This document shows positions 16,917 through 25,364 of a DNA stretch of 64,000 bases, in pieces. The position numbers and the translations under genes are program-made. A model generated the notes under the pieces. It was given only the letters and a program-made list of their open reading frames with translations, was not told the DNA's origin and searched no databases. The DNA comes from Algoriphagus oliviformis (GTDB taxonomy: Bacteria; Bacteroidota; Bacteroidia; Cytophagales; Cyclobacteriaceae): positions 310,001 through 374,000 of the forward strand of contig NZ_JAFKCT010000002.1 in NCBI RefSeq assembly GCF_017254915.1, in the 5' to 3' direction. Position 1 is the first letter of the stretch. Each line of letters opens with the position of its first letter.

Positions 16917-18248
16917 TTACAGCATCTCCCGCACCATCACCATGACCTTTTCCATCTCCCTGCGCACGACGGAGGCGGTGTAGGGATAGTTGGAGTTCAT
17001 GAAGGCAAAGCAATACGTTTTCCCGCTTTTGGTTTTGACCAGACCGACGAGGCTATGGTTGTTGCTCATGGTGCCGGTCTTGGCGAAAATGTAGGGCTGC
17101 GCGGCCTGGTAGCTGTTTTTCAGCGTTCCGGTTCTACCGCCCGTCGGCAGGATGTCGTAGAGTTGGTCTTCGGGTAGGATGCGGTAGAGCTTGTCAAAAA
17201 GAGCCACCATGGATCGGGGCGTGAAGAGATTGTGGCGGCTCAGGCCGCTCCCGTCCACCCACTTGGGCTGGTCGGGCAGGTCAAAAAGGTAGGTTTTTTG
17301 GATGTACTCGATGGCCCGCTCGGTGTCCAGGTTTTGGAAAAGCCTGTCCGAAACCATCAGCATCAGCTGCTCGGCGATGAAGTTGTCGCTTTCGAGCATC
17401 ATCTCTTTCAGAAGGGGAAAAAGCGGAGAGGCCCTCCAGACTTGGTTTTCCGCAGGCAAGGGGTCGGCGCGATAGATCCAGGGTTTTCCAGTCTCCGAAC
17501 TGGCCAAGTCCACAAAAAGCTGCGCTGAGGTGAGGAAGGGGATAAACTCCTCTTTTCCCTGAAAAGTCAGCGGGTTGTATTCAAAGGTATTCGCATGGAA
17601 ATCCCGCTCCAGTTCCTTGATCGGGCGAGTGGTGGTACTGACATAAGGCTGAAAGCTTGCCGGAAAAACGAGCGCCTGACTGCCGGACTTTTTCACCCGA
17701 ACCAGATTGCCATAGATCGGCAGGGACGTCCGCTCCGCGGCATAGTCAAAGTAGTAGTCATCCCACTGCCAGCCGTAGCCAAATTCCGGGGAGAGCTGGT
17801 TGGCGTCCGAGAAGACCACCGCACGGAAGGGAGCCAACAGGCGACGGAAGTCCGGCTGGGCAAATTCCTTGTATTTCCAGCTCGGATCGCCACTTCCCCA
17901 GATCCGCAGCGTGTCCCCATCCGCCACATAGCGCAGGGTTTGCGTGCTGTCTTGCAGGATCAGGAGTGAGGAGAAAAGGGTAAACAGCTTGGTCGTCGAT
18001 GCGGGAATGAAGCGGATTTGGGAGTTTTTCTCAAACAAGACCCGTTGGGAATCCAAATCGTAAAGCATAAATCCCGTCAAGTGCCCGCTGAAAAAACTCG
18101 TTTCGCCCAAGGCGGATTCCAGTCTGGCGTACTGGTCGCGGTTGAGTTGGGCGGAGGCGGGGACTAACGCAAGGAAAAAAGCAAAAGCCAAAACCATCGC
18201 CTCTTGGGATATGGGGAACTTGGAAAGTAAGGACTTAGGCTTGGACAT
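16917..18248 (-). CDS. dacB: D-alanyl-D-alanine carboxypeptidase/endopeptidase (PBP4, S13)
   Basis: Protein of 443 residues with an N-terminal hydrophobic export signal ending near ASAQ (residue 34). The three penicillin-binding motifs are present: SxxK as Ser84-T-T-Lys87, SxN in MLESDNFIAEQ, and KTG at 390-392. It trims D-alanine from, or opens cross-links in, periplasmic peptidoglycan. It lies 33 bases downstream of the DUF423 gene on the same strand. The start used is the first methionine; a shorter start would shorten the region before the signal's hydrophobic core. Confidence 0.92.
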   Translation of the reverse strand: MSKPKSLLSKFPISQEAMVLAFAFFLALVPASAQLNRDQYARLESALGETSFFSGHLTGFMLYDLDSQRVLFEKNSQIRFIPASTTKLFTLFSSLLILQDSTQTLRYVADGDTLRIWGSGDPSWKYKEFAQPDFRRLLAPFRAVVFSDANQLSPEFGYGWQWDDYYFDYAAERTSLPIYGNLVRVKKSGSQALVFPASFQPYVSTTTRPIKELERDFHANTFEYNPLTFQGKEEFIPFLTSAQLFVDLASSETGKPWIYRADPLPAENQVWRASPLFPLLKEMMLESDNFIAEQLMLMVSDRLFQNLDTERAIEYIQKTYLFDLPDQPKWVDGSGLSRHNLFTPRSMVALFDKLYRILPEDQLYDILPTGGRTGTLKNSYQAAQPYIFAKTGTMSNNHSLVGLVKTKSGKTYCFAFMNSNYPYTASVVRREMEKVMVMVREML

Positions 18249-18281
18249 CGGGCTTGGGAAATCGAAGGAAAATGGATTGGC

Positions 18282-18665
18282 TTAGGACTTGGATTCTGCG
18301 GCGAGCGGTATCAATCCCAGCCAACCGACGATAAAGGCCACGCCGCCGAGTGGAGTGATGGCGCCCAGCCAGGTGACGCCGGTCAGGCAAAGGGTGTACA
18401 GCGATCCTGAGAAAACCAAAATCCCCAAGGAAAAACCCCAAAAGCTTAGCGCGGTCTTTTGCATCTCCGGCTTGACCGAAGTCCAAATCCCGAGGGCGAG
18501 CAGCGCAAATGCGTGGTAAAAGTGGTATTTCACGGCGGTTTCGAAGGTTTCCAATCTGCCGCTGCTTTCCAGCAAGGGCTTCAATCCGTGTGCACCGAAG
18601 GCTCCGATGCCGACGGCCAACGCTCCGAAGATCGCTGCGGTTTTGAGGATGGTAGAGGATTTCAA
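18282..18665 (-). CDS. DUF423 family membrane protein
   Basis: Protein of 127 residues with four predicted membrane helices and the family signature GAFGAHGLKPLL near the N-terminus, then AVKYHFYHAFALLALG and GSLYTLCLTGV. It is a conserved inner-membrane protein of unknown function. It sits between yggS and dacB on the same strand. Confidence 0.9.
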   Translation of the reverse strand: MKSSTILKTAAIFGALAVGIGAFGAHGLKPLLESSGRLETFETAVKYHFYHAFALLALGIWTSVKPEMQKTALSFWGFSLGILVFSGSLYTLCLTGVTWLGAITPLGGVAFIVGWLGLIPLAAESKS

Positions 18666-18744
18666 AGGTTGGTTAGTGGTTAGAGGTTATTGGTGTAAGG
18701 TGGTAAGGTGGTAAAGTGGTAAGGTTGCAAAGTTGGAAAGTTCA
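18666..18744. repeat. Degenerate GGTAAAGT-type intergenic repeat
   Basis: A run of near-identical short words (GGTGGTAAGG, GGTAAAGTGG, GGTTGCAAAGTTGG). It belongs to the same family as the inverted copy at 59086-59153 in front of arfB. No gene is present. Confidence 0.6.
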
Positions 18745-18823
18745 GTACCTCAAAGGCCAATACTTAAATCAATCGCTCATCTTGCTTTTGACGTCGTAAA
18801 TCATAAATTCTTGCCTCTCGCTT

Positions 18824-18876
18824 CTTGATACTTGCTACTCGATACTTGCTACTTTCGTCTCGCTACCTGCTACCGA
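18824..18876. repeat. Degenerate CTTGATACTTGCTAC repeat
   Basis: Two tandem copies of a unit close to TGATACTTGCTACT, followed by CGCTACCTGCTACC, just beyond and overlapping the end of yggS. The reverse-complement word AGTATCAAG is repeated three times at 49311-49348, and a related copy is at 55211-55266. Confidence 0.6.
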
Positions 18877-19535
18877 CTTCCAAAAATAGCCGAACCAATT
18901 CGCACCATGGTACTGCCTTCTTCTTGGGCGATGGGGTAGTCCCCGCTCATGCCCATGGAGAGCTCGGCGAGTTGGACAAAGTCAGGGAGTTTTCTCTTCT
19001 TCAGTTCGTCAAAGAGACTCTTCAGGCTTCGGAATTCTTTTCGGATTTGGCTTTCATCCTCGGTGAAAGTCGCCATGCCCATCAGGCCTTTGACTTGCAC
19101 ATGGCCCAATGCCGCAAAATCCGGAGAGGCGAGCATTTCTTCCAACTCAGCTTGGTCAAAGCCAAACTTGCTCTCCTCCTCGGCAATATGGATCTGTAGC
19201 AAAACAGGAATCATGCGCCCGACTTTCTTCCCCTGCTTGTCAATCTCCCGCAACAGCTTGAAGGAATCGACCCCATGAATGAGATGGACGAAGGGGGCGA
19301 TGTATTTGACCTTGTTGCTCTGGAGGTGGCCGATCATGTGCCAGCGGGTGTCGGCGGGCATCTCGGGCTGCTTGGCCTGGATCTCCTGCACCTTGTTTTC
19401 CCCAAAATCCCGAATTCCAGCGGCATAGGCTTTCTGGAGGTCGGGGAGGGGCTTGGTCTTGCTCACGGCGATGAGCTGGCAGGCGGGATTGACAAAGGAT
19501 TTTTTTACTGCTTCGAGGTTGGCTTTGATGTCCAT
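18870..19535 (-). CDS. yggS: YggS family PLP-binding protein
   Basis: Protein of 221 residues, single-domain TIM-barrel PLP protein of the YggS/PLPBP family. The PLP lysine is Lys26 in LIAVSKTKP, and other motifs are DFGENKVQEIQAK, WHMIGHLQSNKVK and SMGMSGDYPIAQEEGSTMVRIG. These proteins buffer free pyridoxal phosphate and affect amino-acid and keto-acid balance; no reaction is established. It is divergent from the GH3 gene across 48 bases. Confidence 0.95.
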   Translation of the reverse strand: MDIKANLEAVKKSFVNPACQLIAVSKTKPLPDLQKAYAAGIRDFGENKVQEIQAKQPEMPADTRWHMIGHLQSNKVKYIAPFVHLIHGVDSFKLLREIDKQGKKVGRMIPVLLQIHIAEEESKFGFDQAELEEMLASPDFAALGHVQVKGLMGMATFTEDESQIRKEFRSLKSLFDELKKRKLPDFVQLAELSMGMSGDYPIAQEEGSTMVRIGSAIFGSR

Positions 19536-19583
19536 TGTATATTTTTAGACTTCACTTTTGGCCTGTAGGGCATAGACAAAGAT

Positions 19584-21134
19584 ATGGCAATCCTAAGCAA
19601 TTTGCTTAAAAAAGGCATCCGACTTCGGGACAGCTTGGAGCAGGAGTACTCCAGCCCGCTCGACTTGCAAAAAGACCAGCTGAAGAAACTCTTGCTCAAG
19701 GCCAAGGACACCGAGATTGGCAAAACCTATGATTTTCATGGTGTTTTGAAGGCATTCAAGGAAAGTAATGGGGCGTTTTACGAGCGATACAAAAGCCAGG
19801 TGCCCATCTATGACTACGATTCAATCCATGCCGAATTTTGGCACAAACTGCTCTCCGGCAAGGCCAATGTGACCTGGCCCGGAGCCGTGAAGCACTTTGC
19901 GCTCAGCTCGGGCACCTCCGGCGCGGCGTCGAAGTACATCCCTATCACCAAGTCCATGGTCAAGGCCATCCGTCGCACAGGCGTGCGGCAGATCCTGAGC
20001 CTTTCCAAGTACGATCTGCCAGCCTCGCTTTTCACCAAAGGCATCCTGATGCTCGGTGGAAGCACGGACCTGGAGTTTAACGGCACCTATTTTTCCGGCG
20101 ATCTGAGCGGGATCACGGCGGGCAAGTTGCCGATCTGGTTTCAACGCTTTTACAAGCCGGGCAAGAAAATCTCGCGAAACAGAAATTGGGGCGACAAGCT
20201 CGACCAGATCGTGGAAAAAGCCCGAGACTGGGACATAGGCATCATCGTGGGCGTGCCGGCTTGGCTGCAGATCCTGATCGAAAAGATCATCGAGCGCTAC
20301 CAGGTGAAGCATATCCACGAGATCTGGCCCAATCTGCGGATTTTCGTCCATGGGGGCGTTTCTTTCGAACCCTACCGGAAGGGCTTTGAAACCCTCCTTG
20401 ACAGGCCTTTGATTTACATCGAGACTTATCTGGCTTCGGAGGGATTTCTCGCGTTTCAGGCTTTGCCCGACCGCAGATCCATGCGGCTTGTGTTGAACAA
20501 TGGCATTTTCCACGAGTTTATCCCCTTCACCGAGGCTAACTTTGACGAAGAGGGAAATGTGAGAAAAGACGCGCAGACGCTCAAAATCGACGAGGTGGAA
20601 GAGGGGCGTGACTACGCGCTGTTGATCTCGACCTGTGCGGGAGCTTGGCGCTACCTGATCGGGGACGTGGTGCGCTTTGTGTCCAAAGCCGAGTCCGAAA
20701 TCATCATCACTGGCCGCACCAAGCACTTCCTCAGCCTCTGCGGGGAGCACCTCAGCGTGGACAATATGAACAAGGCCGTGGAGCTGGCAGCAGACGAATT
20801 GGGCATCCGGATCAAAGAGTTTACCGTGCTGGGGGAGCCCTACAAGAAGCTTTTTGGGCATCACTGGTACATCGGATCGGATGACGCGGTGGATGCGAAA
20901 AAGCTCACCGCTAGCCTGGATCAGCACCTCAAAGTCCTCAACGACGACTACGCCGTGGAGCGTAAACACGCTCTCAAACAGGTCAAAACCACCGTTTTGC
21001 CTACAAAGGCCTTCTACGACTGGATGCGTGAGCAAGGCAAAGAAGGCGGCCAAAACAAGTTTCCCCGGGTACTCAAGGGTGAAAAAGCGAATTCTTGGAA
21101 GGGCTTTTTGGCGGAAAAAGAGCTTCACCAGTGA
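19584..21134 (+). CDS. GH3 family acyl-adenylating protein
   Basis: Protein of 516 residues, full length for the GH3 family. The ATP-binding motif SSGTSG is at 108-113 and the later motif is RYLIGDVVRF, followed by the C-terminal domain with ITGRTKHFLSLCGEHLSV. Plant GH3 enzymes adenylate a small carboxylic acid and join it to an amino acid. Bacterial members are found in Bacteroidota and others and mostly have unknown substrates. No signal peptide is visible, so it is cytosolic. The stop codon overlaps the GTG start of a LysE-type exporter (GTGA), which suggests that the product, or its amino-acid partner, is exported. Confidence 0.9.
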   Translation: MAILSNLLKKGIRLRDSLEQEYSSPLDLQKDQLKKLLLKAKDTEIGKTYDFHGVLKAFKESNGAFYERYKSQVPIYDYDSIHAEFWHKLLSGKANVTWPGAVKHFALSSGTSGAASKYIPITKSMVKAIRRTGVRQILSLSKYDLPASLFTKGILMLGGSTDLEFNGTYFSGDLSGITAGKLPIWFQRFYKPGKKISRNRNWGDKLDQIVEKARDWDIGIIVGVPAWLQILIEKIIERYQVKHIHEIWPNLRIFVHGGVSFEPYRKGFETLLDRPLIYIETYLASEGFLAFQALPDRRSMRLVLNNGIFHEFIPFTEANFDEEGNVRKDAQTLKIDEVEEGRDYALLISTCAGAWRYLIGDVVRFVSKAESEIIITGRTKHFLSLCGEHLSVDNMNKAVELAADELGIRIKEFTVLGEPYKKLFGHHWYIGSDDAVDAKKLTASLDQHLKVLNDDYAVERKHALKQVKTTVLPTKAFYDWMREQGKEGGQNKFPRVLKGEKANSWKGFLAEKELHQ

Positions 21135-21751
21135 TCCAGAGTCTGCTGGAAGGAGTCAGCATGGGCCTGCTGCTCTCGGTGATCATCGGGCCGGTCTTTT
21201 TTACGCTGATCACCAACAGCATGCAGTATGGCTTTCGCTATGCGATGAGCTTGGCGCTGGGGATTTTTGTCAGCGATTCCCTGTATGGCCTGCTGACCTA
21301 TTTTGGGGTCCGCCTGCTGGCCAATACAGAGCTGTTTGAGCAGGTGCTGGGCTATACGGGAGGATTGATTTTGATCGGTTTTGGATTGGGTTCTTTGTTG
21401 AAAAAGAGCGTCCAACGTCCAAATTCAGGCATCGATCAGCAGGCTGGGAGAAAGCGGACGGCCTTCGCCAAAGGGTTTAGCATCAATGGAATCAATCCCT
21501 TCGTCCTGCTTTTTTGGATTTCCATCGCCAGTTTGGTGTCGCTCAAGGAAGCCTGGACAGGCGGGCAGGTTTTGCTTTACTACACGGGGATTTTGTTGAC
21601 CGTTTTTTCCATCGATTTGCTCAAGGCCTTCGTGGCCAAGCAATTGTCCCGCTTTGTGACGCCTCGACTGATGGGCTGGCTCAACAAAGGAGTGGGGATC
21701 GCCATGATTGCCTTTGGCATCCGGATGCTGCTCTATGCCTACCTTCACTAG
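21131..21751 (+). CDS. LysE/RhtB family exporter
   Basis: Membrane protein of about 206 residues with six predicted helices and the LysE pattern (GVSMGLLLSVIIGPVFFTLI near the N-terminus, GFSINGINPFVLLFW in the middle). The family exports amino acids or related small molecules. I choose the GTG at 21131, which overlaps the GH3 stop codon and starts at the hydrophobic region; an ATG at 21095 would sit inside GH3. Its coupling to GH3 is the clearest hint to its cargo. Confidence 0.88.
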   Translation: MIQSLLEGVSMGLLLSVIIGPVFFTLITNSMQYGFRYAMSLALGIFVSDSLYGLLTYFGVRLLANTELFEQVLGYTGGLILIGFGLGSLLKKSVQRPNSGIDQQAGRKRTAFAKGFSINGINPFVLLFWISIASLVSLKEAWTGGQVLLYYTGILLTVFSIDLLKAFVAKQLSRFVTPRLMGWLNKGVGIAMIAFGIRMLLYAYLH

Positions 21752-21768
21752 GAAGTGAGCTAAAGGAT

Positions 21769-22467
21769 TTAGTTAACCGACAGCTCAGGATCGAGCTGTT
21801 TTTTGGACTCTTCGGAGCAGGTGCTGACGAAATTTTCTCCTGCCGAGGCGATCAAGCCGCAGGTTCCGGTTCCCATGCCCATGATCGTACGCATGGCATC
21901 CTGGGTTTGTACATTGAGAAAAGTAATGGCGTTTTTTGGCACGTGGTAGATGTTGCCATTCGTGGGGTTGGGCGCTGTGGGGACGAAAATGGTATAAAGG
22001 TCTTCGTTGATCTTGTCCGTGACAAAGCCCGTCATCAGCGTTCCGGTCTTGAAGGGGTCAATCAATACCACGTCCGAAAAGGGAAGTTTTTTCAAGCCTA
22101 CAAACTGGTAGACCGTCTGATGGATCAGGCTGTAGAGCGGCACTTTGGTCAGGTATTTTTTCTCAAAGCTGGAAAAATACCGCTTCCCGAGCTTGTTGCG
22201 GATCAGCGCTCCGATGATGAAGATGAACAGCGCCAAGATGCCAATTGACAGAAAGTTGATCGACCAATGCGGCTCATCGGCTCCGGAATCCAGCATGAAA
22301 CTGATTGGGGAGACGATTTTGAAGATGAAGTTGAACACAAAGGAAAGGAGAATCAGTACGATCGTCAGCGGGAGCAAAATCAAAAAACCTTGGAAAAGGG
22401 TATCCAAAAAATAGCCTCGTTTTACATTCTTCTCCTCGGTTTCGGGATTTTTGAGCTCGGGTTCCAT
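21769..22467 (-). CDS. DUF502 family membrane protein
   Basis: Protein of 232 residues with two predicted N-terminal membrane helices (near residues 22-45 and 68-90) and a C-terminal soluble domain with VPLYSLIHQTVYQFVG, DVVLIDPFKTGTLMTGFVTD and TIFVPTAPNPTNG, which is the DUF502 pattern. The function is unknown. It is convergent with the LysE gene, 17 bases away. Confidence 0.9.
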   Translation of the reverse strand: MEPELKNPETEEKNVKRGYFLDTLFQGFLILLPLTIVLILLSFVFNFIFKIVSPISFMLDSGADEPHWSINFLSIGILALFIFIIGALIRNKLGKRYFSSFEKKYLTKVPLYSLIHQTVYQFVGLKKLPFSDVVLIDPFKTGTLMTGFVTDKINEDLYTIFVPTAPNPTNGNIYHVPKNAITFLNVQTQDAMRTIMGMGTGTCGLIASAGENFVSTCSEESKKQLDPELSVN

Positions 22468-22786
22468 GATTTTTATCGGTCTGATTTGCGTTCAAATTCC
22501 CTTTTGTGACAGTCAAATCCATGCCATTTCGCTAAAATGGCTCCCTGCCTGAGTGAGGCTGCTCGAACTGTGTAGGCGATGGGTCTAGTTGGGGAGTTTT
22601 TGCCTCTGTTTTAGGAATAGGGAGGAAAAGGCCGACCACTTGGCGCTTTGCAAAGGGAATGGTAGGGCTATGAAGAGTTTATTCTGAGACGGAGCGAATG
22701 GGTGCACAAAATAAAAAGCTGATAGTCAGCTAACTATTTTTGTAAACTTATCGTATCTTTCTTCACTCACTTTTAACATAAAACCC
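22468..22786. other. Gene-free stretch between DUF502 and DUF4136 genes
   Basis: No gene is seen in these 319 bases. The right end holds a perfect inverted repeat and a -7-like element, listed separately. Divergent promoters for DUF502 and the DUF4136 lipoprotein must lie here. Confidence 0.5.
22717..22742 (+). promoter_or_regulatory. Palindrome AGCTGA-TAG-TCAGCT next to a -7 element
   Basis: Perfect six-base inverted repeat at 22717-22731, followed three bases later by TATTTTTG (22735-22742), which fits the Bacteroidota -7 consensus TAnnTTTG. No TTTG is present at the -33 position; the palindrome lies just where it would be. The DUF4136 start codon is 45 bases downstream. This looks like an operator for an activator or repressor. 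Confidence 0.4.
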
Positions 22787-23305
22787 ATGAAAAAGACCTT
22801 GTTCGTATTAAGCCTCGCGTTGCTGATTTTTTCTTGTAAAACCTCCGAAACTGTCACCGTAGACACCGTGGCAAAAAAGGAGCAGCTGAAGTACTATCAA
22901 ACCTTTAAGGTGGTGGAGAATGACAAGGCGGATCGGCGAAGCGAGATGCTAACGGGTTCTTTCCGTAAAGCTTTGTTGGAATATGGCTATGAGGAGGTGG
23001 TGGAGAATCCGGATTTCTTGATCCAATCGGTGTTGGTGACTAGGGAATATGTGCAGGAACTCGGTGCTTATTCTTCCCAGCCACCCGCATATATCGACCA
23101 GTTTTATGGGATAGCCAGTGGCGGGACGAGTGATTTTGTGGTCAATAAGGGCATGATAGGCAAGGTGATTTTTTTGATACAAGACTCCCAGACCAACGAA
23201 ATCGCCTGGATGGGAGTGGGGACTGGCGTCACCCAAGGTTCAAAACAGATCAGCATGGAAAACCTAGACTTGGCGCTGTATGAATTACTGGCAACGCTGA
23301 ATTGA
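22787..23305 (+). CDS. DUF4136 family lipoprotein
   Basis: Lipoprotein of 172 residues (Cys17 in LIFSCKTSET). The body fits DUF4136: YYQTFKVVEN, then a GYEEVVENPDFLIQSVLV block and a C-terminal QTNEIAWMGVGTG. The family is exported in many Bacteroidota and Proteobacteria and its function is unknown. It is a single gene with an operator-like palindrome upstream. Confidence 0.85.
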   Translation: MKKTLFVLSLALLIFSCKTSETVTVDTVAKKEQLKYYQTFKVVENDKADRRSEMLTGSFRKALLEYGYEEVVENPDFLIQSVLVTREYVQELGAYSSQPPAYIDQFYGIASGGTSDFVVNKGMIGKVIFLIQDSQTNEIAWMGVGTGVTQGSKQISMENLDLALYELLATLN

Positions 23306-23408
23306 TGCCCAGTTTTCGAATTTGCTTGCCAGGCAGGAAAATCGGCAGATTAAGGTGAATTTCGATGGGTCGGAATGATAGCGACAGCTAAAAGCTTATT
23401 TTTGCGGC

Positions 23409-23744
23409 ATGGAAAATCTAGCCCCTTGCCCCAAGTGCCAATCTGAGCTCACCTATCCCATGGATAACCTGCTCGTGTGCCCAGAATGCGGCCACGAATG
23501 GAACCCAGAGGAGATCGAAGAGGAAACTGGTTTGGTCGTCAAAGACGCCAACGGAAATCTACTCGCCGACGGTGACGCCGTGGTGATCGTCAAAGACCTT
23601 CCCGTCAAAGGAGCCCCCAAACCGATCAAGGCGGGGACGAAAGTCAAAAGCATCCGCTTAGTCGAAGGAGACCATAATATCGACTGCAAAATCGATGGAT
23701 TTGGATCCATGGCGCTGAAGTCTGAGTTTGTGAAAAAAGCCTAA
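23409..23744 (+). CDS. yjdM: YjdM/PhnA-type zinc-ribbon protein
   Basis: Protein of 111 residues. Two CxxC pairs (CPKCQ and CPECGHEW) form an N-terminal zinc ribbon, followed by a small beta domain ([47 protein letters not shown]). This is the conserved PhnA/YjdM family, named after alkylphosphonate genes although a role in phosphonate use is not supported. A TATTTTTG word lies only four bases before the start. Confidence 0.93.
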   Translation: MENLAPCPKCQSELTYPMDNLLVCPECGHEWNPEEIEEETGLVVKDANGNLLADGDAVVIVKDLPVKGAPKPIKAGTKVKSIRLVEGDHNIDCKIDGFGSMALKSEFVKKA

Positions 23745-23821
23745 TTCGGTAGGCAGTCTCAGCGTGCAGGTCTCAGGCGCAAGAGTGACATTTCGTCAAG
23801 TCTTCAGCCCAAACAAACGAA

Positions 23822-23853
23822 AAATCCCGCTAGAGTGATCTGGCGGGATTTTG
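23822..23853. terminator. Bidirectional terminator between yjdM and ald
   Basis: Stem AAATCCCGC/GCGGGATTT (23823-23831 and 23844-23852) with a 12-base loop. A/T pairs at its ends give T-runs on both strands, so it can serve both convergent genes; it lies 19 bases beyond the ald stop. Confidence 0.85.
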
Positions 23854-23871
23854 TGTTAGTGTCGATTTGGC

Positions 23872-24987
23872 TTAGGCCAAGTATTTCTCTACCGGAGTAT
23901 AAGGCAGGTTGAAGGCTTGCGCTACGGCTTCATATACCACTTCTCCATTGATCACGTTCAAGCCGGGAACCAAGTCTGCGTTTTCTTTTGCGGCCTTTTT
24001 CCACCCCTTGTCCGCCAGCTGGATCGCGTACGGTAAAGTAGCGTTGGTGAGGGCTAGGGTAGAGGTGTAAGGCACCGCACCGGGCATGTTGGCTACGCAG
24101 TAGTGTACCACGTCGTCGATGATGAAGGTAGGATTCTCATGGGTAGTAGGCTTGCAGGTCTCGATGCATCCTCCTTGGTCTACCGCCACGTCCACCAATA
24201 CGGTGCCCGGCTTCATATCCTTCAGCATGTCGCGGGTGATCAGGTGGGGTGCTTTGGCGCCTGGGATCAGGACAGCTCCGACGATGAGGTCAGCGTCCTT
24301 GATCAGGTTTCTCACATTGTATTCGTTGGACATGATCGTCTTCACGTTGGCAGGCATCACGTCAGCGAGGTATCTCATGCGAGGCAGGGACACATCCATG
24401 ATGGTGACGTCGGCGCCAAGTCCAGCCGCCATCCATGCAGCCTGGGTTCCCACGATGCCTCCTCCGAGGATGAGGACTTTGGCAGGAAGTACGCCAGGTA
24501 CGCCACCCAGTAGGATTCCACGGCCTTTCAGAGGTTTTTCGAGGTAGTTTGCTCCTTTTTGGATAGCCATTCGGCCGGCTACTTCAGACATGGGAACCAA
24601 AAGAGGCAAGCTTCTGTCGGCTTTCTCCACGGTCTCATAAGCGAGGCAAACCGCCTTGCTCTCGATCATTGCCATGGTCAGCGGCTCATAGGAAGCGAAA
24701 TGGAAATAGGTAAACAGGAGTTGGTTTTCCTTGATCAGCTTGTACTCGGATTCAATGGGCTCTTTTACCTTCATGATCATCTCGGCGATGTCGTAGGTCG
24801 CCTCGATGGAGGGGAGGATCTTGGCTCCAGCTGCCTCGTATTCGGCATCAGGAAAGCCGCTGCCTTCACCCGCTGTATGTTGTACATAGACGCTGTGGCC
24901 TCGCTTGATCAGCTCTTTGGCTCCGGCGGGGGTAAGTGCTACCCGGTTCTCGTTGTTTTTGATTTCCTTAGGGACACCGATTATCAT
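23872..24987 (-). CDS. ald: Alanine dehydrogenase
   Basis: Protein of 371 residues, the family's usual length. It has the N-terminal MIIGVPKEIKNNENRVALTP, substrate residues Lys75 (MKVKEP) and His96 (YFHFAS), the Rossmann motif KVLILGGGIVGTQAAWMA and IDDVVHYCVANMPGAVPYTST. It interconverts alanine and pyruvate plus ammonia with NAD in the cytoplasm. It is divergent from the keto-acid dehydrogenase gene across an AT-rich 434-base region. A probable -7 element is at 25020-25027. Confidence 0.96.
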   Translation of the reverse strand: MIIGVPKEIKNNENRVALTPAGAKELIKRGHSVYVQHTAGEGSGFPDAEYEAAGAKILPSIEATYDIAEMIMKVKEPIESEYKLIKENQLLFTYFHFASYEPLTMAMIESKAVCLAYETVEKADRSLPLLVPMSEVAGRMAIQKGANYLEKPLKGRGILLGGVPGVLPAKVLILGGGIVGTQAAWMAAGLGADVTIMDVSLPRMRYLADVMPANVKTIMSNEYNVRNLIKDADLIVGAVLIPGAKAPHLITRDMLKDMKPGTVLVDVAVDQGGCIETCKPTTHENPTFIIDDVVHYCVANMPGAVPYTSTLALTNATLPYAIQLADKGWKKAAKENADLVPGLNVINGEVVYEAVAQAFNLPYTPVEKYLA

Positions 24988-25019
24988 GGCAAATGCTATT
25001 TGGATTTAGATTCTTCAGG

Positions 25020-25027
25020 CAAAGATA
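25020..25027 (-). promoter_or_regulatory. Probable -7 element of ald
   Basis: On the minus strand this reads TATCTTTG, an exact match to the Bacteroidota -7 consensus TAnnTTTG. The position 19 bases further upstream reads CTTTT rather than TTTG. The ald start codon is 33 bases downstream. Confidence 0.45.
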
Positions 25028-25333
25028 AGAAGCAATGAGTTTCGAAAAAGCCCTTTAAAAAATAGTATTTGGTATCGAATTGGGGTAAAACATGTTTTCG
25101 ATAGTTTATTTCATTTTTTATGGTGAGGATTTAGAAAATTCCAAGATTTAATTTTTCGAAATGCCAAAACTTTAAAATATATTTTTAAAAAATGTTTAAT
25201 TTGGAGAGGTTTCGCGGTTTCTGATTTTCAAGCAATTCGGTTGTTTGTTGAATAATTTCAAAACAAAATTTCAAGATCATGAAAATTTGGCAATTCTTTC
25301 AAAATTTTTGATTGCTGAAATGGAAAGGCGAAA

Positions 25334-25364
25334 TTTGCATCAAAATCTATTTTGGCTATTTTTG
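25334..25364 (+). promoter_or_regulatory. Bacteroidota-type promoter of the E1 fusion gene
   Basis: TTTG (25334-25337), a spacer of exactly 19 bases, then TATTTTTG (25357-25364). This is an exact match to the primary sigma-factor consensus of Bacteroidota (TTTG, 19-21 bases, TAnnTTTG). The start codon is 58 bases downstream, giving a leader of about 50 bases. Confidence 0.75.

Noticed and set aside
19821..21128. Long open frame on the minus strand through the GH3 gene
   Set aside because: It is antisense to a full-length GH3 gene with clear motifs; long antisense frames are expected in GC-rich DNA and this one has no recognisable domain.
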